Shown here piece after piece: positions 22,658 to 33,769 of a DNA stretch of 64,000 nt. Under the pieces are notes generated by a model. That model saw only the letters and a program-made list of their open reading frames with translations, made no database searches and was not told the DNA's origin. Position 1 is the first letter of the stretch. Each line of letters opens with the position of its first letter. A program made the position numbers and the translations under genes. Source of the DNA: Chrysemys picta bellii (lineage: Eukaryota > Chordata > Testudines > Emydidae); contig NC_088800.1 of NCBI RefSeq assembly GCF_011386835.1, positions 51,737,439 to 51,801,438 of the forward strand, given 5' to 3'.

Positions 22658-24083
22658 ATGGAGCCCGCTCAGATCTCTGCTGCAGTTTTGACCATTGTAA
22701 ATACCTTGTGCATTATCCAGCAGTATGTTCAGTACCTGCAAAACCAGGCAAGGAAGCAACGACAGTGCGATTACTATACTGATGAGGACATGGACACAGA
22801 CGTTCCTAGATGCACGGCATGTGGCGATTGGGAGATCATGGTGGCATTGGGCCAGTTTCATGCTGTGGAACGCCGATTTTGGGCCCGAGAAACAAGCACA
22901 GACTGGTGGGATCGCATAGTGTTGCAGGTCTGGGATGATTCCCAGTGGCTGCGAAACTTTTGTATGTGTAGGGCTACTTTCATGGAACTTTGTGACTTGC
23001 TGTCCCCTGCCCTGAAGCACAAAGACACCAAAATGCAGGGCCGGAGCAAGGAAGTTTCGCACCCTAGGCGAAACTTCCACCTTGCGCCCCCCTCCCCCCA
23101 GCCCTGCGGCAGCTCCCTGCGCCCCACTCCGCCCTGAGGCGCCCCCGGGGAGCCGTGCGGCAGCTCCCCACCACAGCACACCTCTGCTCCGCCTCCTCCC
23201 TGAGCATGCCGCCCCCGCTCTAATTCTCCTCCCCTCCCAGGCTTGCAGCGCCAAACAGCTGATTGGTGCTGCAAGCCTGGGAGGCGGGAGAAGTGGAACA
23301 GTGACCACGCGCTCGGGGAGGGGCCATAAGAATGCTGTAAAAAAAAATTGGGGACACTGCTTTTTGGCACCCCCAAATCTTGGCGCCCTAGGCAACCGCC
23401 TAGTTTGCCTAAATGGTAGCGCCGGCCCTGCAAAAATGAGAGCCCTCACTGTTGAGAAGCGAGTGGCCATAGCACTGTGGAAGCTTGCAACGCCCAACAG
23501 CTACCGGTCTGTCGGGAATCAGTTTGGAGTGGGCAAATCTACTGTAGGGGCTGCTGTGCTGCAAGTAGCCAACGCAATCATTGACCAGCTGCTATCAAGG
23601 GTAGTGACTTTGGGAAATGTGCAGACCTCTGTGGATGACTTCAATGCGCTGGGGTTCCCTAACTGCGGCGGGGCGATAGACAGAATGCATATCCCAATCT
23701 TGGCCCCGGCACACCGTGGCGACCAGACAATAAACCACAAGGGGTATTTTTCCATGGTGCTGCAAGCACTGGTGGATCACAAGGGACGTTTCACTGACAT
23801 CAACGTGGGATGGCCGGGAAAGGTGCATGACGCTCACATCTTCAGGAACTCTGGTCTGTTTGAACAACTGCAGGAAGGGACTTACTTCCCAGACCAGAAA
23901 ATTACTGTTGGGGATGTTGAAATGCCTATAGTTATCCTCAGGGACCCAGCCTACTCCTTAATGCCATGGCTCATGAAGCCGTACACAGGCACCCTGGACA
24001 GTAGTAAGGAGCAGTTCAACTGTAGGCTGAGCAAGTGCAGAATGGTGGTAGAATGTGCTTTTGGACATTTGAAAGGGCACTAG
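22658..24083 (+). pseudogene. PIF/Harbinger transposase (HARBI1-like), split by a MITE and truncated by a nonsense change
   Basis: Segment 22658-23035 encodes 126 codons from MEPAQISAAVLTIVN to ALKHKDTKM. Segment 23439-24080 resumes RALTVEKRVAIALWKL with a helix-turn-helix (SYRSVGNQFGVGKSTV). The DDE core follows: GAIDRMHIPI (first Asp), GWPGKVHDAHIFRNS (second Asp) and ECAFGHLKG (Glu). The 23036-23430 insert separates them. The first 119 codons of the open frame that reads in from 23082 come from the insert. A stop at 24081-24083 cuts the protein just after GHLKG, and diverged C-terminal coding (RLAANFAQPDNRAIRRAQQG) remains to about 24320. Similarity to Harbinger transposases is by recognition. 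Confidence 0.88.
23036..23430 (+). mobile_element. CAGGGCCGG-type MITE inside the Harbinger transposase gene (395 bp)
   Basis: The ends CAGGGCCGGAGC and GCGCCGGCCCTG are inverted. Flanks CCAAAATG and CAAAAATG match at 7 of 8 bases, an 8-bp target duplication that suggests a hAT-type transposase. The interior is GC-rich (CCCTGCGGCAGCTCCC and similar). Confidence 0.85.
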
Positions 24084-24593
24084 CGCAGTTTACTGACTCA
24101 ATTACAATATTCCAATTGTAACTGCTGCTTGTTGTGTGCTCCACAATATCTGTGACAGTAAGGGGGGAGACTTTTATGGTGGGGTGGGAAGTTGAGGCAA
24201 CTCGCCTGGCTGCCAATTTCGCACAGCCAGACAACAGGGCGATTAGAAGAGCGCAGCAGGGTGTGCTGCGCATCAGAGAAGCTTTGAAAGCCAGTTTCAT
24301 GACTGACCAGGGTACGGTGTGACAGTTGTGTTTGTTTCTCTTGAAGTTACCCGCACCCTATATATATGAAAGGAAATAAAGTCAATTTTTTTTTAAAAAC
24401 TGTTCTTTATTATTTGATGCACAATGCATTGAGAGAAATTAGAAGGTAGACGGGGTGGGGGGGGGGTTGAGTTAGGGGGGTGGAGGAGGGAAGGACAAGT
24501 CCAGAAACCAAATCAAAAGTTTGCATATGCCAGCTTTCTAGTGCTTGGGCGATCCTCTGGGGTTGAGCGTGTGGGTCCCTGTAGCCTCCCCGC

Positions 24594-26031
24594 TCATGTT
24601 CTTGGGCGTCTGGGTGAGGAGGCTATGGAACTTGGGGAGGAGGGAGTTTGATTATACAGGGGCTGCAGCGGAAGTCTATGGTCTTGCTGCCTTTCCCGCA
24701 TTAGATCCACCATACAGCGGAGCATGTCAGTTTGCTCCCCCATGAGCTTGACCATAGCATCCTGCCTGCTCTCATCGCGTGCCTCCCTCCTCTTTTTGTG
24801 TTCCTGTAATGCTTTACGGGACTCTGCAATTGTTTGCCTCCATTCATTCAGCTGGGCCCTATCAGTGCGGAAGGACTGCATGAGCTCGGCGAACATGTCG
24901 TCCCGAGTTCGTTTTTTCTGCCTTCTAATCTGGACCAGCCTCTGGGATGGAGTAGATAGGGGCCGCGTTGAAACATTTGCACCTGCTGGAGGAGAAAAAG
25001 GGAGGGTAGTATTTTAAAAAATACATTGCAGAGAACAAAGGGGGCACTTTGGTATGAGTAAGCCATCACACACGGCTGGGCAACAGAATTCATCTTGCAG
25101 GCAGTCCCTAGGGGCACGCGGGGTTCTGCTTCTTCTACATTCATTTCAATGCTTTCAAACTGCTGGGACCCCTTTCCCACAGCAAGCAATGCCTGGTGGG
25201 TTTGCCATATAAAAGGAGGGCCTGCGGGGTCTCTGGGATGATCACTGCACACAACAAGCCCCCCTCCCCTCCCCCCGGTGGCTCAGATCAGGCTCAGAAC
25301 AGGGATGGGCTGAGTCATTTACTCTAAACGCGAACAACCCAGCGTGGCTCACCCCCCACCGCGTGGCTCTAATCAGGCTCTCACTCACCAGAAGTACCTT
25401 CTCTAGGGTCATGGAACAGGAACCCGCCTTGGGAGTGAAGGGAGGCTATTGGATCCAACGTTAAGATTAGTTCCTGGCTAGGGGGGGAAACGGATTCCCC
25501 ACTTGCCGCCTGTGCACTGTCCTCCTCTTCCTCCTCCTCTTCATCCTCCAATGTCTCTTCCTCCTCGCTCCATGCAACTCCCCCCTTGCAGGTGTCCACG
25601 GACAGTGGTGGGGTAGTGGTGGCATCACCCCCCATAATTGCTTGGTGCTCACGGTAAAAGCGGAATGTATGGGGCTGTGACCCAGAGCACCCGTTTGCCT
25701 CCCTGGCTTTTTGGTATGCTTGCCTGAGCGCCTTGATTTTTGGTCAACACTGCTCTGTGTCCCTGGAGTAGCCTCTTTCCGTCATGGCCCTGGAGCCTTT
25801 AGCGTAGGTATTTGCGTTCCTTTTTTTGGAACGTAGTTCTGCCATAACAGACTCGTCTCCCCAGCATGCGATGAGATCCAGTACCTCCCGTTCGGACCAT
25901 GCTGGAGCTCGTCTGCGAATCTGGGACTGCGTGATCTCCTGTGATGGTGGACTCTGCGTGGTCGCCTGTGATGATGGACTGTGCTGCTGGTCACCTGTGC
26001 TGCTGGTGACCAAACAGGAAATGAAATTCAA
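24594..26031 (-). pseudogene. Myb/SANT-like DNA-binding protein of the Harbinger transposon, two exons, nonsense-damaged
   Basis: Read on the minus strand, exon 1 (about 26031-25385) has a trihelix-like domain (APAWSEREVLDLIACWGDES and RKNANTYAKGSRAMTERGYS-like sequence). An in-frame TGA follows EQC near 25745, then RQAYQKAREANGCSGSQPHT and a Glu-rich tract (about 25510-25570). A GTGAGTG donor follows TSGE near 25388. Exon 2 begins after CTCCTCCAG (about 24985) and ends with a coiled-coil, Arg/Gln-rich tail (24594-24896). This is the usual accessory protein of PIF/Harbinger elements, thought to help transposase DNA binding or nuclear import. Confidence 0.8.
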
Positions 26032-26524
26032 AACTTCCCTGGGCTTTTCCTGCTCACCTTGCTAGTGCATTGGAGTTGAGAGGTTGACCAGAACGGTCAC
26101 AAGGGAGCATCCTGGGATAGCTCCCAGAGGCCAATAACATCGAATTGCATCCACAATACCTTTAACCCGGGATTGCGATCTCAATTTAAGCGCTACTCCA
26201 CTTGCCGAGGTGGAGTACAGAAATCGAATTAAAGAGCTCTTTAAATCGAAAAAAACCCAACGTTTGGTCATGTGGACAGAATCATTTTTTTTTTCGAAAT
26301 AACTCGGCTAATTCCGAAATAACAGGCTAGTGTAGACCAGGCCTTAGTCTCTGGCCCTCAGCCGTCTTATAGGGCCAGCTGTGGCCTGATTGGGGCATGG
26401 CCCCACCTGTGGCTGCTTCCCCAATCAGCCTAACATTTCTCCACCACAGCCCTCTCTAGGGCTGCTTTAACCCCCTCAGGGCAGGAGCGGGGTGACCACC
26501 CCACTACAAGGCCATAGCCCACCA

Positions 26525-28395
26525 AGCTGTCTCCTGGTTTCCTTGTATCTCCCCCATCTGTCTGTGTCCACCCGAGGGTCAGATTTCTGTGTGTCCTGGG
26601 TGTGCATAGCACCTAGCACAATGGGGTCCCAGACCAATGCAAATCATAAACAATAATAATAACATATGCCTGCTCTCATCCTTTTAAAGCCTTCCTGTTT
26701 GTCCCTTACTCACTGGGGACTTTAAGCCTATATTTGCGAAAGGCATAAAAAAAGGGAATCCATAGCACAGAATCCATTTTTTAAAAATTATTATTATGAT
26801 TATTTGCACAGGTGCTTAGAAATGTTCCAAGGTTCATGTTCCACCAGCCTGGCCTATTTGCACTAGCAACTGTCATCACCACAGTGAGATTCCCCTGCCT
26901 CTGGGTCAGAAGTGACAAGTGTTTGTTGAGGAAGGCTCCTCAAGGGAGTCAGGAGGGTTCTGTCTATTTGCTTAGGAGCTGTAGCTTTCCATCCTGCACC
27001 CCTTGCAGCTAAAGGCCTGGCTGGTGTCTCGTGTCTGCCCTGAGGCTCTGGCACAAAGTTAAATCAGTTCAAATGAGATTTCACTTAACTGTGCAGTGCC
27101 CGTTCATCACTGTATAATTCCACTGGCTTCAGTGGAGCGATACCGGGGATACTGGCTCTGTGTCTGTAGGAAAGACCCCGTCCTGCACCCATTGGGCCAG
27201 ATGATTCGTCTTTGGCCTGCCCCTGTGCAGTACCGTACACTGGGGTGGAGTGGGGGGTGGTGGAATGCTCCTTCCCCGCAGGATTACATTTTGGTTGTGG
27301 TAGCTCCCACAAAGTGCCAGGTGCTTTCCAGTCAGGAACGGGTGATCACTGCCCCAGTGTAAAGACAGACAGGGAGATGGGGGTCAGGAAAACAGAACAA
27401 CAAAGAGGAAATTTTTTTATACATATCAGTGAGATTCCTGGTAGGCAGCAAGCACGGCAGAAGGAAGTCTGACCTAAACATTGCCAGCGCGGGGGCCTGG
27501 CAGGTGAGCCCAGGAAGGTGAGGCCAGGCAAGGAGATGATGGCTGGGTGAGAGACTGACACGATCAGGAATAGAGATAACAGGCAATAATAATGTGTAAT
27601 AGTTCTATAATATCCTGGGACTGACACAGCTACAACTACACTGCATACAAGATCAGCAGTGTGGATGGAGGGAGGGACGACCAGAGAGGATAACTGGGAA
27701 GGGGCAGTGCTATGGATAGCTTGGAAGAAGGTGACAAGTAGTTTACATTTGAGGGGACAGCGGGTGGAGCCACTCAGGGAGGGGAGTGACCTGATCACAC
27801 CCATGGGCTGGGAGCAAGAAGGCACAGGGGCAATTCCCCAAGAGACTGGGGTGGCTGCAGAAATGCTGGCAGAGCAGGGCGTGACCTGGGAGGAGCGAGA
27901 GAGCCTGAAAGGAGCAGAGAAGGAGGTTGGACTCACTGCACAACACAAGTGTATTTTCCAAATTCCTGGTACAATTGACAGTAGCTGGTCCGATTCACAG
28001 TGACAGGTCTGGCCGCATGTGAGATGACATGGCCGGACGCATGTGTGAGCTCGCACCACAGCTGTTAATATGGGGCGAGTTACACACAGCCGACACTGTA
28101 ATGGTGCTGAGAGGATCAGAACCCCCCTAACTGCGTAACACATCTGCACTCCCTCCTTGGAACCAGACCCATCCAATGTCACACCATCTCCTGCCTGGCT
28201 TGATGTGCAGCTAGTGGGAACCCTCATGTTTGGAAGCCATGGCATAAGTAGAAAGAGTGGCTGGGGGAGGGTCTACTTCAATGACCCCCTTCCTCCAGGC
28301 TGCGTCTGCCCAGAGACCCCAGACACAGACATCAGCAAAACGTTAGCAGAGAAATGTTGACCCTGCAGATTCAGTGTGAAGCTGACTGTGGCCCC
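26525..28395. other. Intergenic stretch without recognised genes
   Basis: It contains a short repeat tail (GCACCTAGCACAATGGGGTC, about 26610) and an unexplained 299-codon open frame on the minus strand (27346-28245) with no recognised domain. Confidence 0.4.
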
Positions 28396-28401
28396 CAAAT
28401 T

Positions 28402-29248
28402 TATGGTTACCATATTTCAAATTCCCAAATAGAGGACACTGCCGGGTGGAGGGAGAGCTGAAGAGGGTAGGGGGGTACAGTTTCTATGGCAATATCATAC
28501 CATGCCACCTTTACTTCAGCACTGCTGCAGACAGGGCCGGCTCTAGGCACAAACAAAACAAGCTGGTGCTTGGGGCGGCACATTTTTAGGGGCGGCATGG
28601 CCGGCGCCAGAATGCCGCCCCTAAAAATGTGCCCCGGCCGCCCTAGCTCACCTCTGCTGCTGCTGCCACGGCGCGCGAATCAGCTGATTCGCGTGCCGCT
28701 ACTCGCCCTCCCTCCCAGGCTCTCAAGCCTGGGAGGGAGGGGGAGCAGCGGCGTGCGAATAGGCTGTTTCGCGCGCCGCGGCAGCTCAGGGTCTCCCCCT
28801 CCCTCCCAGGCTCTCAAACCTGGGAGGGAGGGGGAGATCCCGAGCGGCTGCGGCGCCGCGCCGCTTCTCACCCTCCCTCCCTCCCTCCCTCCTTCCTAGG
28901 CTTGAGAGCCTGGGGGGAGGAGGCAGGGCTGGGGATTTGGGGAAAGGGCGGAGTTGAGGCGGGGCCGGGGGTGGGGTAATTAAATAGTGGGGGGGGGGGG
29001 CAGCCAAAATTGTTTTTGCTTTGGGCGGCAAAAATCCTAGAGCCGGCCCTGGCTGCAGAGTGGTGGCCCTGCCTTCAGAGCTGGGCACCCAGCCAGCAGC
29101 CGCCGCTCTCCAGCTCTGAAAGCAAAGAAAAAGGACGAGCAAGGAAAAATCATGGACATTTGTTTGTGTTCAAAAATCCACCCAGATGGAGATTGGAGGA
29201 CCAAAAAACAGGTCATGTCGGGGAAAACCCGGACGTAGGATAACTCTA
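28402..29248. mobile_element. Diverged TAGGGTTACC-type element with a nested MITE
   Basis: Left end TATGGTTACCATATTTCAAA and right end GGGAAAACCCGGACGTAGGA, then TAACTCTA, are diverged relatives of the family. Flanks CCCAAATT and CCCAAACC match at 6 of 8. Confidence 0.65.
28532..29051. mobile_element. CAGGGCCGG-type MITE (520 bp)
   Basis: Ends CAGGGCCGGCTCTAGG and CCTAGAGCCGGCCCTG are perfect inverted repeats. GCTGCAGA is duplicated exactly at 28524-28531 and 29052-29059. The interior has repeated hairpins built on CTCCCAGGCTCTCAAGCCTG. Confidence 0.93.
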
Positions 29249-30093
29249 CCCAAACCGCCCCATCATGGACTGAGAGAGCAGCAGGCTGCGGCCTAGTAAT
29301 CACAGGCCCGAGTTTCCAATGTGCTGGGGAGGGGGGTGGTGCTCGATCCCTAGCTCTGCCCCACCCAGCCCTGCTCCGTTCCAACCCCTCCCCCAAGCAT
29401 GCCGCAACCTCTCTCCTCCCCCCTGGCCCTCTTCCCCCCACCCCCAGCCTCCTGCATTCCATGAAACGCTGATCGGGGGGGGAGGAGGGAAAGGCAGCTG
29501 ATGGGGGGCTGGCATTTTTTCCTCATGGGTGCTCCAGCCCCAGAGCATCCACGGAGTCAGCGCCTATGCTAGTGGTGTAGGGCTACCATATGTCCGGATT
29601 TCTCCGGACATGTCCGGCTTTTCGGTCTATAAATAGCTGTCCAGGGGGGATTTTTAAAAATCTAAAAATGTCCGGGATTTCCCCCAGTCGGCTATTTATA
29701 GATAGAAAAGCGGCGGCCAAGCGCCACTGGGCACCCAAAGCCCCTTCCCGGCTCCCCCCATCCCCTGCAGCCTTACCATGCTGTCTGGCCCGCAGCTGTC
29801 TTCCCCCTCCTCCCTCCCCTGAACGCTCCGCCCCCTGCTCCTCCCCCTCCCCTGCTTCCCGCGAATCAGATCTTCGCGGGAAGTCTGAAAAGAAGCAGGG
29901 GCAAGCGGGAGGCAGCAGCAGGTAAGCTGGGGCGGGGGGGGGGGGCGCGAGGAGGAGAGCTCCGGGGAGGCGCGGCCTTGGCCGAGAGGCTCCCTCCGGC
30001 CCCGGCCGAGCGGCGCCCGGCTGCCCCAGCAGCTCCGGCCCAGCTCGGGCCCCAGCACCCCCAGCCCGGACCCGGCCCGGCTCGGGCCCCAGC

Positions 30094-30198
30094 TAGGGTG
30101 ACCAGATGTCCCGATTTTATAGGGTCTTTTTCTTATATAGGCTCCTATTACCCCCCACCCCCGTCCCGATTTTTCACACTTGGTGTCTGGTCACCCTA
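30094..30198. mobile_element. TAGGGTGACCAG-type MITE, 105 bp
   Basis: Ends TAGGGTGACCAGATGTCCCG and GTCTGGTCACCCTA are inverted. GCCCCAGC is duplicated exactly at 30086-30093 and 30199-30206. Confidence 0.93.
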
Positions 30199-30458
30199 GC
30201 CCCAGCACCCCCAGCCCGGACCCGGCCCGGCCCGGCTCGGGCCCCAGCAGCGCCGGCCTGGCTCGGGCCCCAGCACCCCCAGCCCGGACCCGGCCCGGCT
30301 CAGCTCGGGCCCCAGCACCCCCAGCCCGGACCCGGCCTTGCTCGGGCCCCAGCAGCGCCGGCCCGGCTCGGGCCCCAGCACCTGCAGCCCGGACCCGGCC
30401 CGGCTTGGCTCGGGCCCCAGCAGCGCCAGCCAGGCTCGGGCCCCAGCAGCGCCCGCCC

Positions 30459-30581
30459 TAGGGTGACCAGATGTCCTGATTTCATAGGGATAGTCCTGAT
30501 TTTTGGATCTTTTTCTTATATAGGCTCCTATTACCCCCCACCCCTGTCCTGATTTTTCATACTTGCTGTCTGGTCACCCTA
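30459..30581. mobile_element. TAGGGTGACCAG-type MITE, 123 bp
   Basis: It belongs to the same family as the copy 260 bp upstream, in the same orientation. GCCCGCCC is duplicated exactly at 30451-30458 and 30582-30589. It shares the internal TTTTTCTTATATAGGCTCCT with that copy. Confidence 0.93.
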
Positions 30582-30774
30582 GCCCGCCCGGACCCGGCCC
30601 GGCTCGGGCCCCAGCAGCGCCGGCCCGGCTCGGGCCCCAGCACCCCCGGCCCGGACCCGGCCCGGCTCAGGCCCCAGCAGCGCCGGCTGAGCACCTCCGG
30701 CCCAGCACCAAGCCCCGCAACCCCGGCCGGAGTGCAGCCCGATTCCTGGGCTCTTTAAAGCTGGCCCTGGTCAG

Positions 30775-31310
30775 GGGACAGGGAGGGGGGGTTGAATGGG
30801 TCGGGAGTTTGGGGGGGGGGATGTCAGGGGGGCAAGGGTGTGGAGAGGGGTTGGGACAGTCAGGGACAGGGAGCAGGGGGGGTTAGATGGGTCTGGGGTT
30901 CTGGGGGGGCTGTCAGGGGTGCAGGGGTGTGGAGAGGGGTCGAGGCAGGCAGGGAGCAGAGGGGGTGGGATGGGTCAGGAGTTCTGGGGGTCCTGTCGGG
31001 GGCGGGGAGCAGTTGGATAGGGCATGGGAGTCCCCGGGGGTCTGTCTGGGGGTGGGGGTGTGAATATGGGGTGGGGGTGTGGATAAGGGTTGGGGCAGTC
31101 AGGGGACAGGTAGGGTCGTAGGGCGTTCTCAGCAGGGGGCAGTCAGGGGACAAGAAGCAGGGCGGCTTAGATAAGCGGTGGGGTCCTAGGGGGCAGTTAG
31201 TGGCAGGGGTCCCAGGAGGGGGCAGTCAGGGGACGAGGAGCGGGGAGGGGGTTGGGGGTTCTGAGGGGGGCAATCAGGGGGTGGGAAGTGGGAGGGAGTG
31301 GATGGGGGTC
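30775..31310 (+). repeat. G-rich minisatellite in the 29.6-kb element
   Basis: Units contain GTCAGGGACAGGGAGCAGGG, GGGTTAGATGGGTC and GGGGGGCTGTCAGGGG, matching the arrays at 9.4 and (inverted) 17.8 kb. Confidence 0.8.
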
Positions 31311-31465
31311 GGGCAGGGGCGGGGCTAGAGGGGGGCTCCTCCCCCCCCCAGTGTCCTCTTTTTTGCTTGTGGAAATATGGTAACCCTATAGTAGTGGTGG
31401 GAGCATCAGGAAGCCAGGCAGCATTTTGGCTCCAAGCTCTGCTGAGCCATTCGCCTGGGCCCTGA

Positions 31466-31630
31466 CAGGGCCAGTGTTAGGGAATAGCAAGCAGGGCAGT
31501 TGTCCGGGGCCCCATGTCACAGTGGGGCCCCACAAAGTTAAATTGCTTGGGCTTGGGCTTCAGCCCCAGGTAGTGGGGCTCAGGCTTCGGCTTTCTGCCC
31601 TGGGCCCCAGCGAGTCTAATACCGGCCCTG
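31466..31630. mobile_element. CAGGGCC-type MITE-like element
   Basis: Ends CAGGGCCAGTGTTAGG and CTAATACCGGCCCTG are inverted, but no target duplication is evident. Confidence 0.55.
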
Positions 31631-31742
31631 AGCTTGGGCTGGTTTGATTTACTTGTGCCTAAGTCACTGAGCACAAACCACCAGATGCTGTATCTGAGCC
31701 AAACCAGGCACCTCATGCTGCATGTGGGCTAAACTCCCCAGC

Positions 31743-31863
31743 TAGGGTTGCCAATCCTCCAGGATCATCCTGGAGTCTCCAGGAATGAAAGATTAATCTT
31801 TAATTAAAAGTTATGCCATGTGATGAAACCTCCAGGAATGTCTAACCAAAAGTGGCAATCCAA
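31743..31863. mobile_element. TAGGGTTGCCAA-type short MITE
   Basis: The sequence CTCCAGGATCATCCTGGAG and ATTAATCTTTAATTAAAAG is a turtle repeat I recognise. Flanks TCCCCAGC and TCCCCAGA match at 7 of 8. Confidence 0.75.
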
Positions 31864-31874
31864 TCCCCAGAGGA

Positions 31875-33300
31875 AATGCACGTAGAAAGGAGATGGCAAT
31901 GGGGGGCAGATGTTTGCAACGGACAGGAGCATAGCAGCACCGTTAGCTTGGTGGCATCTTAACACCCTGTGACATGAGAGAACAAGACCAATCTGGCTTT
32001 GTGCCTTTCAGGAGCTGTGACAACCTCAGCTCCTAAGGGAGGGTGATGGTCATCCAAGCCACTTGTGGGTTCAGGCTTTGCCTCAAAGGAGGAGGAAGAG
32101 GGGAGAAAACTTGCCACTCAGCCACAGGAGCCAGACCAAATGTGAGCATCAGCTCTATGGAGAGTGGGGGGGGGGGGTGGTTCTAGAGAGGAGGAGCCAC
32201 TTGAAAAATACACTTGGAAGAGTGGTGGGACAATGGTTGTCGGTGAAGGGCCAACAATTTTGTCCAGCATTAAAAAATTCTCTGCTCCCCAGAAAGCATG
32301 AAATGCTGATCCGCCACTCCCTGAAGCAAAACTCTCCCTTGCTTCAAGGTGCCGGATTCGCTGCTCCTCTGCCCCTTGTGCTGTGATGGATACCAGGGCA
32401 AAGTCTTCTCCTTGGCAAGTGGAGTTAGGATTTCAGCTGTCTCATCTAGAGCTGTGAGAGTCGGGGGGAGGAGGGAAGAAAAAACTTTGGGAAAAAAATG
32501 TTTTCCCCACTGAGGCCATATATGGAAAAACTGGAAATTTGGGGGGAAATTGAAAAGAAACTCTTATATGAAATGTTTCCTCTTAGAATGAACAGTGAAA
32601 GAGGAAGGCAAAACTTGTGCTATGCTAGCATTTCCGAGAATACATTAGCAACTGTGTAAGTTATATTATACCATTCATAGGAGGGCTGATTTTATCTACA
32701 GTTATGACCCTCACTGTCTATATGATGATAGACTGTTAGTCAATAATATTGTGCTCTGTTAACCACATTATAGTGATGTTCACTTTCTGAACTTTTTCTT
32801 TAGAAACATGAGTTTCTTCTGTATTGGCATGATAATGTCAGATCACGTTTATTTTCTATTTGCCAACTGTTAAAAAAAAAACCCCTCTAAGGACGTTAGT
32901 GTGCAGCTACAGCCCCACTCCAATACTAGGTGTACTTGTCATTAGTACTTCAGTCACAACTAAAGAATTTATACTTATTTATTTCATAAATATACCAAAT
33001 AGGACTTTTTTACATGCTAAATTATACATAATACATTTCTTATTCTTAAAGCAGTAAAAAAACTTTAGTTTTGTTAAGTAACTACTGCAGATACTTCTGT
33101 TTTTCCCAAAAAAATCTGGTTTTGTCCTAAAAAAAGGTGGTGATGGTGGTGGGGAACCGCTTTTTCCATGCCTTCAAAATTTCTGGAAATTTTACTTCTC
33201 TAGTCTCACCCCCATGTTGCCACTCCCAGGGGGACTCCTTTATTGTGGGGGAAGTGAGAATGGGAGCAGCGGTTTCAAAATCAGGCTCTGACTGGAAACT
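31875..33300. other. AT-rich intergenic stretch
   Basis: No gene was recognised. AT-rich sequence at 32460-33130 includes runs such as AAAAAAATGTTTTCCCC that resemble an old MITE family also seen at 2.2 and 2.6 kb. Confidence 0.4.
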
Positions 33301-33311
33301 GTCACCTAACC

Positions 33312-33769
33312 CAGCAGTTCTGGAACTTTAGCAACCCAAGGACCCCCATTTTGATTTAAAAAATTTTGGGGACCCCCAAGCCTCCCTACTCAGCCATTTC
33401 CCCACCCCCTTCCCCAAGGCCCTGCTCCTGGCCCACCCCTTCCCCAAGGCTACACCCCGGCTCACTCCATCCCCGCTACCTCCATCGCTTGCTCTCCCCC
33501 ACCCTCACTCACTTTTACCAGGCTGGGGCAGGTGATTGGAGTGTAGGAGGGCATGCGCGGTACAGGCTCTGGGAGGCCCCCTGCTCCCCCGGCTGCAGGG
33601 ATGTGCTGGCCACTTCCAGGAGCGGCATGGAACCTTCATGCCAAGGAGGCGCTGGGAGGGATGGGGAGGAGTTGAGGGAGAGAGGAAAGGAAGAGTTGAT
33701 CAGTGGGGCCCCTGGACCCACTGGTGTATCTTTGGGAACCCCCAGGGGACCCCAGTTTGAGAAACGCTG
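33312..33769. mobile_element. hAT-type MITE (458 bp)
   Basis: Ends CAGCAGTTCTGGAACTTT and CAGTTTGAGAAACGCTG are inverted. ACCTAACC is duplicated exactly at 33304-33311 and 33770-33777. Confidence 0.92.

Larger units (their letters stand above)
21861..26343. mobile_element. Full-length PIF/Harbinger DNA transposon (4.5 kb), decayed
   Basis: The ends are inverted: the right end read inward is GGCCTGGTCTACACTAGCC, and the left end is GAGTAAGTCTACAGTACG. Flanking trinucleotides are TCA and TTA, close to the TWA target of this superfamily. Inside are the two genes typical of PIF/Harbinger, a DDE transposase (plus strand) and a Myb/SANT-like protein (minus strand), arranged tail to tail. Both are broken. 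The transposase gene also carries a smaller inserted element, and the 5' region has tandem repeats. Confidence 0.88.
29990..30730 (+). repeat. GC-rich tandem repeat, split by the two short MITEs
   Basis: Units built from CCCGGCTCGGGCCCCAGCA and CCCCCAGCCCGGACCCGG recur with a period of about 30-55 bp. The pre-insertion arrays were continuous across both MITEs. Confidence 0.85.
29578..31388. mobile_element. TAGGGCTACC-type non-autonomous element (1.8 kb) with two nested MITEs
   Basis: Ends TAGGGCTACCATATGTCCGG and ATATGGTAACCCTA are inverted. TAGTGGTG lies at 29570-29577 and again at 31392-31399, three bases past the right end. The interior holds a GC-rich tandem array, two short elements and a G-rich minisatellite. 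Confidence 0.85.

Noticed and set aside
23082..23438. N-terminal 119 codons of the 333-codon Harbinger open frame
   Set aside because: They come from the inserted MITE and not from the transposase.
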